A stretch of DNA of 64,000 nucleotides from contig NZ_JAEUAT010000002.1 of the NCBI RefSeq assembly GCF_019511525.1, positions 62,001 through 126,000 of the forward strand. The letters are read 5' to 3'. Shown here one piece after another: positions 38,093 to 46,499 of this stretch. Under the pieces are notes generated by a model, which saw only the letters and a list, made by a program, of their open reading frames with translations, was not told the origin of the DNA and ran no database searches. Positions within the stretch are counted from its first letter, which is position 1. Each line of letters opens with the position of its first letter. The stretch is from Rhizobium cauense (GTDB lineage Bacteria > Pseudomonadota > Alphaproteobacteria > Rhizobiales > Rhizobiaceae). The translations under genes were made by a program, and so were the position numbers.

Positions 38093-39199
38093 ATGCAAGC
38101 CGCAACTGCGCAGGTAAAATTCGAGCATCGGCCGAACGCCAATCCCATGTCGGAAAGCCAGAAGGCGAAGGCGTTCGAAGACCTCGGATTCGGAACACTC
38201 TTCAGCGACCACATGGCCGTGGTGCGCTGGTCAGCCGACAAGGGCTGGCATTCCGCTGAAATTACGGCGAGGGCGCCATTCCCGGTCGATCCCGCGAGCG
38301 CGGTGCTTCACTACGCCCAGGAAATCTTCGAGGGCATGAAGGCCTATCGCACGGCGGATGATCGGGTCGTGCTGTTCCGTCCTGAACAGAATGCGCGTCG
38401 GTTCGCTGCGTCCGCGGAGCGTATGGCGATGCCTCAACTTCCCGAAGAACTGTTCATGCAGGCAGTTGAGGAACTGGTCCGCATCGACGCTTCCTGGATC
38501 CCCAAGGGAGAGGGCAGCAGCCTCTACCTCCGTCCTTTCATGTTTGCTGCCGAAACCTTCCTCGGCGTGCGGCCGGCGAAGGAATACATTTTCTGTGTCG
38601 TGGCTTCGCCTGTTGGCCCGTATTTCAAGGGTGGTGCGAAGGCGGTCACGCTCTGGGTCACGGAGACCTATACCCGCGCCGCCAAGGGCGGAACGGGTGC
38701 TGCGAAATGCGGCGGCAACTATGCTGCGAGCCTTGTGGCACAGGCCGAAGCCTCCAGCCAGGGATGCGACCAGGTCGTCTTCCTCGATGCAGCCGAGCAC
38801 CGCTGGGTCGAGGAACTTGGCGGCATGAACATCTTCTTTGTGATGAATGACGGATCTCTGGTCACGCCGCCCTTGAACGGCGCGATTCTGCCTGGCATCA
38901 CCCGTGCCTCACTGATCGCGCTCGCTCGTGACAATGGCATAGCGGTCAATGAACGGCCTTATTCCTTCGAGGAGTGGCAGGCCGACGCTGCAAGCGGCAA
39001 GCTTCGTGAGGCCTTCGCGTGCGGTACCGCCGCCGTGGTCGCCGGTATCGGCACGGTCCGCCACGCAGGCGGCGAGTTCAAGATCGGCAATGGCGAAACC
39101 GGACTGCTGACAGAAAAGCTCCGCAACGATTTGACCGGCATTCAGCGCGGTGAGGCTGTTGACAAGCACGGCTGGGTATATCCGCTTGCGGGCGCCTGA
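38093..39199 (+). CDS. ilvE: Branched-chain amino acid aminotransferase
   Basis: A 368-residue fold-type IV PLP enzyme of the longer class. Family motifs include LHYAQEIFEGMKAYR, YLRPFMFA and AAKCGGNYAASL, with K205 as the PLP lysine. A C-terminal cofactor-binding stretch (EAFACGTAAVVAGI) follows. It catalyses the last step of leucine, isoleucine and valine synthesis and the first of their breakdown, which fits its place 24 bases after the ETF-QO gene (branched-chain catabolism feeds ETF). A terminator follows. Confidence 0.95.
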   Translation: MQAATAQVKFEHRPNANPMSESQKAKAFEDLGFGTLFSDHMAVVRWSADKGWHSAEITARAPFPVDPASAVLHYAQEIFEGMKAYRTADDRVVLFRPEQNARRFAASAERMAMPQLPEELFMQAVEELVRIDASWIPKGEGSSLYLRPFMFAAETFLGVRPAKEYIFCVVASPVGPYFKGGAKAVTLWVTETYTRAAKGGTGAAKCGGNYAASLVAQAEASSQGCDQVVFLDAAEHRWVEELGGMNIFFVMNDGSLVTPPLNGAILPGITRASLIALARDNGIAVNERPYSFEEWQADAASGKLREAFACGTAAVVAGIGTVRHAGGEFKIGNGETGLLTEKLRNDLTGIQRGEAVDKHGWVYPLAGA

Positions 39200-39227
39200 C
39201 TGAATCCATCAGTACTGGAAGTATCGA

Positions 39228-39260
39228 GGCCGGCGGGGTTTACCCGCCGGCCCTTTTCGT
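39228..39260 (+). terminator. Strong bidirectional terminator between ilvE and the DMT gene
   Basis: GGCCGGCGGG (39228-39237) pairs perfectly with CCCGCCGGCC (39243-39252) around a 5-base loop and is followed by CTTTTCGTTT on the plus strand. It separates the convergent ilvE and exporter genes. Confidence 0.85.
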
Positions 39261-39319
39261 TTGTTGCGGCGGCGCGATAGCGGATCCGGAGCTGCGAATC
39301 GAAACCTGCCGAGTTGCTG

Positions 39320-40225
39320 CTATCTGCGCGAGGCGATGCCAGTCGAAAGCGCCACGCCGATCCCGGTAACAACGGCAGCAGCAATCTCTGCCACGCCGAT
39401 CTCCTCTCCAAGCAGCATGCCGCCACCGATCGTTGCCAGAACTGGCGTGATTGCCGTGAAGGCTGCTGCTTGCGTTCCGCCCAGCGCACGAACAGCAACG
39501 CCATAGGCGATCGTGGCGGCAAGGCCGGAAAGCACGCCTTGGCTCAAGACCTGCAATCCGATTTCGACCAGCGGTGCACTGGCGATCGACGTGCCGAAGA
39601 CTACGGCAAGGCCGATATGGATCAGAAACGACCAGATGGCGATGAGCGCGCCCGACTGCAGGGCCGTCAGGCCGGAGCGGCGGAAGGCATGCGTATAGCT
39701 TGCCCAGAGGATTGCTCCGAAAGGCAGCAGTACGAAGCTGCTCCACGGTAGGGCTGTCCCCGCGAGGCTGCGGACCAGCAGGATAGCCACGCCAGCGACG
39801 ATTGCGGCAAGGCCGACCACGCGCATGACGTCTGGTCGTTCCCGGAAGACAATGACGCCGATCAGGGCAGTTGCGAGCGGCATCGACCCTCCTAGCAAAA
39901 TGCCGGCGGCGGATGCCGGGGTCGAGTGAATGGCCGAGGTGGTCAACTGGAAGAAGACAGCGCCAGCACCGGCGATCATCGTGGCGAGCAATCCAAGCGG
40001 CACACCCTTCGGGAGCAGTCCGGTCTTCAGCCAGACGGGCGCCAGCACGAGCGCTGGAATGCCGTAGCGGATCAAGCCGATATCGATCGTACCAAGCTGC
40101 GTCGCTGCGCTGTGGCGGGTCGCGAGGATCCATGCTGCCCAGATCAGAACCGTGACGACGGCGCCCGCATATCCGACTGTCGTCGAGGTGGACTTTTCAT
40201 TGTTGGCGAAGGCTACGGCACTCAT
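39320..40225 (-). CDS. DMT-superfamily (EamA) exporter
   Basis: A 301-residue protein with ten hydrophobic helices in two EamA repeats (about 16-140 and 155-295). A short polar N terminus precedes the first helix. It is divergent from an Lrp/AsnC-type regulator gene 145 bases away. That arrangement is common for amino-acid exporters controlled by their substrate, so amino-acid efflux is a fair guess, not a demonstrated function. Confidence 0.85.
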   Translation of the reverse strand: MSAVAFANNEKSTSTTVGYAGAVVTVLIWAAWILATRHSAATQLGTIDIGLIRYGIPALVLAPVWLKTGLLPKGVPLGLLATMIAGAGAVFFQLTTSAIHSTPASAAGILLGGSMPLATALIGVIVFRERPDVMRVVGLAAIVAGVAILLVRSLAGTALPWSSFVLLPFGAILWASYTHAFRRSGLTALQSGALIAIWSFLIHIGLAVVFGTSIASAPLVEIGLQVLSQGVLSGLAATIAYGVAVRALGGTQAAAFTAITPVLATIGGGMLLGEEIGVAEIAAAVVTGIGVALSTGIASRR

Positions 40226-40370
40226 CGATCTCTGCTCTCATGATCGTCCGGCGGCTGTCCGATTGAGAGAAGATTAGGCGGAAATGGCGAGGCATGTCCT
40301 TGCTATTTATGCCATCAGAATACTAGTGTGAGCAACTATCTGCTAAAATACCAAATGGATTTTATAGATC

Positions 40371-40844
40371 ATGCCAAATCTTGATAAATTCGATCTTGCG
40401 ATATTGAAGTGCCTGCAGGAGGATGCGCGGGCGACAAACGTGGAGATTGCCGAAAAGGTCAACCTGTCGCCGTCGCCGTGCCTGCGGCGGATTCGAAATC
40501 TCGAAAAGACTGGCGTCTTACGTGGCTATCGCGCCGATATCGATCGCAAGGAGGTCGGCCTCGGCCTGACGGTTTTCGTTGAACTCAAGGTCGCCCATCA
40601 CAGCCGCGAGAACGCGCAAGCGCAGGAGGCGGCACTGCTTGCTATCCCCGAAGTGGTCTCGTGTTTCCTGATCTCGGGAACGGCCGATTTCCTTGCGGAG
40701 GTCGTGGTTGAGGATCTCGCCGCCTACGAGCGGCTACTGACGGATACGCTGCTGACGTTGCCGAATGTCAGCGATATCCGTTCGAATTTCGCCATCCGCA
40801 GCATGAAGACCCATGGTGCCTTGAAGTTGCCGGAGCCGAAATGA
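40371..40844 (+). CDS. Lrp/AsnC-family transcriptional regulator
   Basis: A 157-residue regulator. The N-terminal helix-turn-helix (about 5-60) contains LDKFDLAILKCLQEDARATN and SPSPCLRRIRNLEKTGVL. The C-terminal RAM ligand-binding domain (about 68-145) contains VVSCFLISGTADFLAEVVV. It probably senses an amino acid and controls the divergent exporter. A terminator overlaps the end of the coding region. Confidence 0.92.
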   Translation: MPNLDKFDLAILKCLQEDARATNVEIAEKVNLSPSPCLRRIRNLEKTGVLRGYRADIDRKEVGLGLTVFVELKVAHHSRENAQAQEAALLAIPEVVSCFLISGTADFLAEVVVEDLAAYERLLTDTLLTLPNVSDIRSNFAIRSMKTHGALKLPEPK

Positions 40845-40846
40845 AA

Positions 40847-40871
40847 AAACGGGGCCGATCTGGCCCCGTTT
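40847..40871. terminator. Bidirectional terminator between the Lrp gene and mgtE
   Basis: A perfect 10-base stem, AAACGGGGCC (40847-40856) with GGCCCCGTTT (40862-40871), and a 5-base loop. It has A and T flanks on either side, placed 3 bases past one stop and 6 bases past the other. Confidence 0.85.
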
Positions 40872-40876
40872 CATGC

Positions 40877-42253
40877 TTAAAGCAGCGTACCGCTGAGGAT
40901 CAGCAGGGCGACCGAGAAGTAAATGACCAGCCCGCTCACATCAACGAGTGTCGCAACGAACGGGGCGGACGCGCTTGCCGGATCAAGCCGCAGCCTTTGC
41001 AGGATGAAGGGCAGCATTGAGCCTGCCAGCGAGCCGAAGGTGACGATGCCAATCAGCGCGGCAAAGATCGTCACTCCGACCAGGATCCAGTGCTCGCCGT
41101 AGTCGTAGAGCCCGATATTCTGCCAGAGCACGATGCGAGCAAAGCCGACAAGACCGAGTATCGTGCCGAGCACGATACCCGTCGGCAGTTCGCGCAGTAG
41201 CACGCGCCACCAGTCGGACAGCTTGAGCTCTCCAAGCGCCAGCGCCCGAATGATCAGCGACGTTGCCTGCGAACCACTATTGCCGCCCGAGCTCATGATC
41301 AGAGGCACGAACAGCGTCAGCACGATCGCTTTTTCCAGCTCGCCCTCGAAGTGCTGCATGGCACTCGCTGTCAGCATCTCTCCAAGGAAGAGAGCGCAGA
41401 GCCAGCCGGCACGCTTACGGATCATGCCGACAAAGCCGATTTTCATGTAGGGCTTGCCGAGCGCCTCCATACCGCCAAACTTCTGGGCGTCTTCCGTCTG
41501 GTCAGCAATCATTGTGTCGATCACGTCGTCGACCGTGACAATGCCGAGCATGTGGCCATCGTCGCTGACGACGGGCAGGGCGAGCAGATTATGCTTGCGG
41601 ATCAGCCGGGCGACATCTTCCTGCGTCATCAGCGGATCGGCACGCACAACCCCTTCCTTCTGCGCAACGGTCAGAACGGATTCAGCGGGATCACCCGTGA
41701 TGAGGCGGCGCAACGTGACGACGCTCGTCAGTACGCGGCTGACACCGTCAAGCACATAGATGGCATAGACCGTTTCGCGCGAACGCTCGACCTTGCGCAC
41801 ATGCTCCAGCGTCTGTTCGACCGTCCAGGTGGCGGGCACGCTGACGAATTCCGTCGTCATGATGCTACCGGCCGTGCGGGGCGGGTAGCCCATCAGGTGC
41901 TGGACGGCGAGACAGGTCGTGCGGTCCAGCCGCGAGAAGAGATGCGCGCGTGCGTCTTCTTTCATTTCCTGAAAAAGGTCGGCGACGCGGTCGTTTGCCA
42001 CGGCATTCAGCAGCCGTGCGGCGTGCTCGACGGGCATCTCTGCAAGCATTGCGGCTGCGTGGTGCAACTCGGGACGTCCGAGAATGCGTACGGCTTTCTG
42101 CTGCGGCAGCGTGACCAGAATTGCTGCAGCTTCGGAAATTTCAAGTGCATTCAGCTGCTCGACGCGCTCTGCCGTGGTAATCGGGCCGAAGTGGTCGCTG
42201 CTGAAGAAACGAGCGGCATGGCCGGCCCGCAGTGGGAAGCGATTGATGTTCAT
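40877..42253 (-). CDS. mgtE: Magnesium transporter MgtE
   Basis: A 458-residue transporter. The N-terminal superhelical N domain (about 35-135) is followed by two CBS domains (about 140-265, with TVDDVIDTMI at the end) and five membrane helices (about 285-455). The cytosolic domains close the channel when internal magnesium is high. The start lies one base beyond a nested hairpin in the leader that covers the ribosome binding site (see the leader entry), so control at translation is likely. Length is typical. Confidence 0.95.
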   Translation of the reverse strand: MNINRFPLRAGHAARFFSSDHFGPITTAERVEQLNALEISEAAAILVTLPQQKAVRILGRPELHHAAAMLAEMPVEHAARLLNAVANDRVADLFQEMKEDARAHLFSRLDRTTCLAVQHLMGYPPRTAGSIMTTEFVSVPATWTVEQTLEHVRKVERSRETVYAIYVLDGVSRVLTSVVTLRRLITGDPAESVLTVAQKEGVVRADPLMTQEDVARLIRKHNLLALPVVSDDGHMLGIVTVDDVIDTMIADQTEDAQKFGGMEALGKPYMKIGFVGMIRKRAGWLCALFLGEMLTASAMQHFEGELEKAIVLTLFVPLIMSSGGNSGSQATSLIIRALALGELKLSDWWRVLLRELPTGIVLGTILGLVGFARIVLWQNIGLYDYGEHWILVGVTIFAALIGIVTFGSLAGSMLPFILQRLRLDPASASAPFVATLVDVSGLVIYFSVALLILSGTLL

Positions 42254-42254
42254 A

Positions 42255-42299
42255 GGCTCGCCTTTCCGTCGATCCGCCGTAGCGTCCGACGGGCGAGCC
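42255..42299 (-). promoter_or_regulatory. Nested hairpin in the mgtE 5' leader sequestering the ribosome binding site
   Basis: On the minus strand GGCTCGCC (42299-42292) pairs with GGCGAGCC (42262-42255), an 8-base outer stem ending 1 base before the mgtE ATG. It stacks on CGTCG/CGACG (42291-42287 with 42271-42267) and an inner 3-base stem with a 4-base loop. The sequence GAAAGG, the only Shine-Dalgarno-like stretch, lies in the bulge and the 3' arm. Folding would block ribosome entry. It does not match a magnesium riboswitch class that I know from Rhizobiales. This is a visual fold only. Confidence 0.55.
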
Positions 42300-42312
42300 C
42301 GACAGAGTCAGG

Positions 42313-42369
42313 TCAGCGCACGAAGGCCGCGTACGGCAAAGGCAATCGACTGCTACTGTCGCTTGGCAT
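42313..42369 (-). CDS. Possible 18-residue leader peptide upstream of mgtE
   Basis: An ATG at 42369 opens MPSDSSSRLPLPYAAFVR, ending 13 bases before the leader hairpin. GGAG lies upstream, at a long spacing of about 11 bases. The peptide has three prolines and an acidic residue; proline/acid-rich leader peptides link magnesium level to transporter expression in enterobacteria. The frame is also open to 42501, so this may be chance. The rest of the 285-base spacer (42254-42538) holds nothing else I can name. Confidence 0.25.
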   Translation of the reverse strand: MPSDSSSRLPLPYAAFVR

Positions 42370-42538
42370 CGTGATGATGGCTCCGTTGATATCCGCGGAA
42401 AACGAACGTACCCGCGTAAGGCTGTAGGTGGTCTCAATTGGCAGAAAAGTCAAGCGCTTGAGGTGCTTGGTGCCAGAATGCCGCACCCTCGGGCGCGGCA
42501 CACCATTTAGACAGGATGCGTAGGGCGGAGGGGAGCTT

Positions 42539-43552
42539 CTAGAAGCCCTCCAGAACCAGCTTTCCTTTCGTCCGCCCGCTCTCGATCATCGCATGCGCTT
42601 TCTTCAGGTTCGCCGCGTTGATCGGTCCAAGCGTCTCGCTGACGGTCGTGCGGATCTTGCCGGCATCGACGAGTTCGGCAACCCTGTTGAGCAGCTTATG
42701 CTGTTCGATCATATCCGGCGTGCCGAACAACGGTCGCGTGAACATCAGCTCCCAGTGGGTTGATACCGCCTTGCGCTTGAACGGCATTATGTCGAGCGTC
42801 TTCGGATCATCGATCAGAGCGAATCGGCCCTGCGGCGCAATGACCTCGGCGATCTCGCTGATGTGCTGGTCGGTGTTGGTTGTGGAGAAAATGAAGCCCG
42901 GAGCACCGAGACCAAGCGCCGCCACTTGTGATGCGATCGGCTGCGAATGGTCAACGACATGATGGGCGCCAAGCTGCTTGATCCATTCGCTGGTTTCGGG
43001 ACGGGATGCCGTTGCGATGATCGTCAAATCTGTCAGTGACCGGGCGATCTGGATCGCGATCGATCCGACGCCGCCGGCGCCGCCGATGATAAGGATTGCC
43101 GGTGCTGCGCCCGAAACCGGATCTTGTACTCTCAGTCGGTCAAAAAGTGCCTCGTAGGCGGTGATCGACGTCAGAGGCAGGGCAGCGGCTGAGGCGAAAT
43201 CGAGTGTCTTCGGTTTGTGCCCGACGATCCGCTCGTCCACCAGATGGAACTCTGCATTGGAGCCCGACCGATTGATCACGCCGGAGTAAAAGACTTCATC
43301 CCCACGACTGAACAGAGTGACCTTCGGGCCGACCGACTTGACGACACCGGCGGCGTCCCATCCGAGCACCTTGAGTTCATCCGCTGCCGGCGCGACGCCT
43401 GCGCGCACCTTCACGTCGACCGGATTAACGGATACCGCCTTAACCTCGACCAGTAGGTCATGTCCCTGCGCTTCCGGGATAGGCAGATCGACGTCAATCA
43501 GGGACGTTTCGGCGGAGATTGGCTGGGGAACCTTGTAGGCGACTGCGCGCAT
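42539..43552 (-). CDS. Zinc-type alcohol dehydrogenase-like quinone oxidoreductase
   Basis: A 337-residue MDR-family protein. The N-terminal GroES-like half (about 28-135) is followed by a Rossmann half with IIGGAGGVGSIAIQIARSL (about 155-173). The catalytic-zinc cysteine/histidine pattern of true alcohol dehydrogenases is absent, so it is an NADPH:quinone reductase-like enzyme. It is divergent from an HxlR regulator 104 bases away, an arrangement typical of quinone- or electrophile-responsive pairs. Confidence 0.88.
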   Translation of the reverse strand: MRAVAYKVPQPISAETSLIDVDLPIPEAQGHDLLVEVKAVSVNPVDVKVRAGVAPAADELKVLGWDAAGVVKSVGPKVTLFSRGDEVFYSGVINRSGSNAEFHLVDERIVGHKPKTLDFASAAALPLTSITAYEALFDRLRVQDPVSGAAPAILIIGGAGGVGSIAIQIARSLTDLTIIATASRPETSEWIKQLGAHHVVDHSQPIASQVAALGLGAPGFIFSTTNTDQHISEIAEVIAPQGRFALIDDPKTLDIMPFKRKAVSTHWELMFTRPLFGTPDMIEQHKLLNRVAELVDAGKIRTTVSETLGPINAANLKKAHAMIESGRTKGKLVLEGF

Positions 43553-43633
43553 GAGAAACTCCTGTGTTCGTTTGCACAGAGGCTAGATGCGTCTTATGTT
43601 CGAAAGGTGCAAGAATGCACAAATTCTGTACGT

Positions 43634-43651
43634 AGTACCAAAAAGGATACT
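43634..43651. promoter_or_regulatory. Candidate HxlR operator
   Basis: An imperfect inverted repeat AGTACC-N5-GGATACT, with AGTA and TACT ends, lies 5 bases before the hxlR-type start and between the divergent genes. TACT/AGTA half-sites are typical of YodB/HxlR-family operators. It would block translation-proximal transcription of the regulator itself. Confidence 0.4.
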
Positions 43652-43656
43652 GTCAA

Positions 43657-44061
43657 ATGTCGCTGCCGCGCGCCAAACTGACCAGCAATTTTCCAGGTTG
43701 CCCCGTCGAAGCGACGTTGAGTTTTCTCGACGGTAAGTGGAAAGGCGTAATCTTGTTCCACCTGATGAGCGGAACGCTGCGTTTCAACGAGCTGCGTCGC
43801 AAGCTGCCCTCCGTAACGCAGCGGATGCTCACGAAGCAGCTGCGCGAGCTAGAGGAGTCTGGTCTCGTCTCGCGGACAGTCTTTCCAGTCGTGCCGCCAC
43901 GTGTGGATTACGCGTTGACGCCGCTTGGCCTCACGCTGAGGCCAGTGATCAAGGCGCTCGCGACATGGGGGGAGGAGAATGTCTTCTGCCTTCCGGAAGG
44001 ACGCCACCTTCGCGACGTTTCGGTCGCGTCAGGCGTTCCGGCTGCGACGGTCGAGACCTAG
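43657..44061 (+). CDS. HxlR-family transcriptional regulator
   Basis: A 134-residue winged-helix protein. The family core is GCPVEATLSFLDGKWK (about 10-25, with the conserved cysteine), then FNELRRKLPSVTQRMLTKQL and LEESGLVSRTVFP. HxlR/YodB/QorR-type regulators use the N-terminal cysteine to sense quinones, diamide or aldehydes. The likely target is the divergent oxidoreductase. The 3' end overlaps the convergent MFS gene by 33 bases. Confidence 0.92.
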   Translation: MSLPRAKLTSNFPGCPVEATLSFLDGKWKGVILFHLMSGTLRFNELRRKLPSVTQRMLTKQLRELEESGLVSRTVFPVVPPRVDYALTPLGLTLRPVIKALATWGEENVFCLPEGRHLRDVSVASGVPAATVET

Positions 44062-45249
44062 CGACGCAGCGAACACAAAGATGCCGATGAAAGACAGGAT
44101 CGCCCCGACGTAGCCAGTGGCGGCGAAGCCGAAGCCGCCGGCGATGACCAGGCCGCCGAGCCATGCGCCGAGCGCGTTGGCGATGTTGAAGGCGGAGTGA
44201 TGCGACGCCGCGGCAAGTGTCTGTGCATCCGCGGCGACATCCATGAGGCGGGTCTGGACGGCAGGGCCAGCGGCAAAGCCGCAACCGATGCAGAAGACGC
44301 AGAGTGCCAGCATAAAGGGGTTGGCCGCCGTCAACGAAAACAGCGTCAGCACAATTATGTTGAATACCAAGCTGCCGCCGATCGTACCCATCAGCGATTT
44401 GTCCGCAAACCATGAGCCGACGACATTGCCGACGTTCATGCCAATGCCGAAGATCACAAGCATCACGGCGACCATGCTCTCGGGCAGCATCGCCACCTGC
44501 GTCGTGGTCGGCGCGATGTAGCTGAACATGGCGAACATCCCCCCGAAGCCGACAGATGCGGTGGCTAGCGTCAGCAACACCTGCGGACGCTTGAACGCAC
44601 CCAGCTCACGCTTGAAACTTGCGCCTTCGGCAACGCGATCGCGCGGCACATAGTACCATATCAGGGCAACGGTCAGCAGGCCGATGATGCCGACGATCGT
44701 AAAGGCGAGGCGCCAGTTGAGCGATTGTCCAAATACGGTGGCAAGCGGCGTACCGAGAAGAGTGGCAACTGTCAGTCCGAGCATGACGCGGCCGACGGCG
44801 CGGGCGCGCTTGTGCGTTGGCACCATCGATGCAGCGACGATTGCAGCAACGCCGAAATAGGCTCCATGCGGTAGGCCCGTTATGAACCGCATCACCGTGA
44901 AGCTTTCGAAGGTCGGTGCCATCGCGCTCAAAATGTTGCCGATTGCGAAGATGCCCATGACCAGCAATAGCAGCGAGCGCCGCGCCATCTTCGCAGCAAG
45001 AACCGCGATGATCGGCGCACCGATCACGACACCGAGTGCATAGGCACTGATCACATAGCCCGCCTGGGGCGTCGTCACAGAGAAGGTGTCGGCCACGTTG
45101 GGCAGGAGGCCGATGATCGCAAATTCGCCCGTGCCGATGCCGAACCCACCGCAGGCCAGCGCCAGTTGGACGAGTGCAATGGCCATCGGCGATGGAGCTT
45201 CAACCACTGAGCTCGTATCAATGGAATCGTTTACGGCGACCTGGCTCAA
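44029..45249 (-). CDS. MFS transporter (AraJ/YdhP-like), TTG start
   Basis: A 406-residue protein with twelve hydrophobic segments. The start is taken as TTG at 45249 because AAGGAG lies 7 bases upstream and the product then begins MSQVAVNDSIDTSS shortly before helix 1. The frame is open to 45528, but that extension is not hydrophobic or family-like. Typical MFS stretches include GLPHGAYFGVAAIVAASM and the basic loop AAKMARRSLLLLVMG. It resembles sugar/drug efflux permeases of the AraJ group. Its tail overlaps the HxlR gene by 33 bases. Confidence 0.88.
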   Translation of the reverse strand: MSQVAVNDSIDTSSVVEAPSPMAIALVQLALACGGFGIGTGEFAIIGLLPNVADTFSVTTPQAGYVISAYALGVVIGAPIIAVLAAKMARRSLLLLVMGIFAIGNILSAMAPTFESFTVMRFITGLPHGAYFGVAAIVAASMVPTHKRARAVGRVMLGLTVATLLGTPLATVFGQSLNWRLAFTIVGIIGLLTVALIWYYVPRDRVAEGASFKRELGAFKRPQVLLTLATASVGFGGMFAMFSYIAPTTTQVAMLPESMVAVMLVIFGIGMNVGNVVGSWFADKSLMGTIGGSLVFNIIVLTLFSLTAANPFMLALCVFCIGCGFAAGPAVQTRLMDVAADAQTLAAASHHSAFNIANALGAWLGGLVIAGGFGFAATGYVGAILSFIGIFVFAASLGLDRRSRNA

Positions 45250-45554
45250 GAGGCACTCCTTGGCATTCGGTACATGACATACGGGACGAGCCGGGAGAGC
45301 AGCCGTGACCGGTAGGTCGGAGATGATGGGAGATGGAGGCCGTGCTCCACTATCCCATCTATCACCGATAGACAGCCGGAGGTCGAGTGCGTTTTCTGCA
45401 GTGCAGCGTCCCCCGATATGCATACGTCCCTTGCAAATTTGGCGGTCCTGCTGTGACGGACGAACGCCCCTCAGCTTGAAATCGTTGCAACGACGACCAT
45501 CTCTTACCAGCGCAGGGCAGGTGATCATCTCGTGGAATGGACAGCAGGAACTCT
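45250..45554. other. Divergent spacer between MFS gene and kinase-like gene
   Basis: 305 bases without a supportable gene. It must contain both promoters. Open frames cross it on both strands but lack ribosome binding sites and family features. No clear operator or hairpin was seen. Confidence 0.5.
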
Positions 45555-46499
45555 ATGAAACTTATTGGCTTTTTCAATCGAGATGGCGGGACGTTCAGAA
45601 CGATCGATATGGAAGCTTATGAGAGGCACGCCGAAGCGGTCTTCAGAGAGGCCGGGCACGATTTCGACGCAATCGTTTTCTCCGGCAAGGAGATCGTGCC
45701 CGCGATGGAGCGTGCGGCCCGTCGTGACGACATCGACGGCATCGTCGCAGGTGGCGGCGACGGAACGATATCCGCGGCGGCTTCCATCGCGTGGAAGAAT
45801 GGCGTTGCACTCGGTGTGGTGCCCGCCGGGACGATGAACCTCTTTGCCCGCTCGTTGCGGGTTCCTCTTGATATCTGGCAGGCGCTCGAGACGCTCGCGT
45901 TCGGGGAAATCGATCATGTCGATATCGCCAGCGCCAACGGCCGTCCCTTCATCCACCAGTTCTCTGCCGGGCTGCACGCCCGTATGGTTCGCTACCGCAA
46001 CGCTTATACCTATCGCTCGCGCATCGGGAAAATGAATGCGAGCCTGCGTGCGGCTTTTGGCGTTGTTTTGAACCCACCCGAGTTCGACGTTGAGTTCGAG
46101 GCCGTTGGCATACGCGATCGCCGCAGGGTTTCGGCCGTGTCCGTGTCCAACAATCCCTTCGGTCAAAACGCGCTGCTTTATGCGGACAATCTCAACTCGG
46201 GAGAACTCGGCTTCTATACCGCCAATCCCTTGCGACCGCTCGGCGTGGCGCGGCTTGCCATCGATATGCTGCGTGGCAGGGTCCGCGAGAACGTCAACGT
46301 TATGGTGATGCATCCGGCGGAAGTTCACCTCCATTTCCCCAAGCTTCGTGCCAAGGCAAACTGTGTCATGGACGGAGAACTGCTGCCGCTCGCGCGGGAT
46401 GTCGCGCTGAAATTGCATCCCGGTGAGCTGAAGGTGCTGGTGAAGGAGGGAATGGCCGCGCAGGTGGATCAGGCCGAGCGCCGCGAATCCACGAGCTAG
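45555..46499 (+). CDS. Diacylglycerol kinase-family lipid kinase-like protein
   Basis: The ATG at 45555 (MKLIGFFNRDGGTF) follows AGGA at about 6 bases and gives 314 residues; an ATG at 45537 is less well placed. The DAGK catalytic motif GGGDGT lies at about 68-73 (IVAGGGDGTISAAA) with VPAGTMNLFARSL following. The C-terminal beta-sandwich half completes the fold. Members phosphorylate lipids such as diacylglycerol or sphingoid-type bases; the substrate here is not evident. Tail-to-tail with the glutamine-synthetase-like pseudogene (4-base overlap). Confidence 0.88.
   Translation: MKLIGFFNRDGGTFRTIDMEAYERHAEAVFREAGHDFDAIVFSGKEIVPAMERAARRDDIDGIVAGGGDGTISAAASIAWKNGVALGVVPAGTMNLFARSLRVPLDIWQALETLAFGEIDHVDIASANGRPFIHQFSAGLHARMVRYRNAYTYRSRIGKMNASLRAAFGVVLNPPEFDVEFEAVGIRDRRRVSAVSVSNNPFGQNALLYADNLNSGELGFYTANPLRPLGVARLAIDMLRGRVRENVNVMVMHPAEVHLHFPKLRAKANCVMDGELLPLARDVALKLHPGELKVLVKEGMAAQVDQAERRESTS

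Noticed and set aside
42313..42501. A 62-codon gene upstream of mgtE
   Set aside because: No ribosome binding site at its first ATG and no family-like sequence; only the final 18 codons are considered as a possible leader.
45250..45528. N-terminal extension of the MFS transporter from 45528
   Set aside because: The extension is charged and unlike MFS N termini, while TTG 45249 has AAGGAG at ideal spacing just before helix 1.
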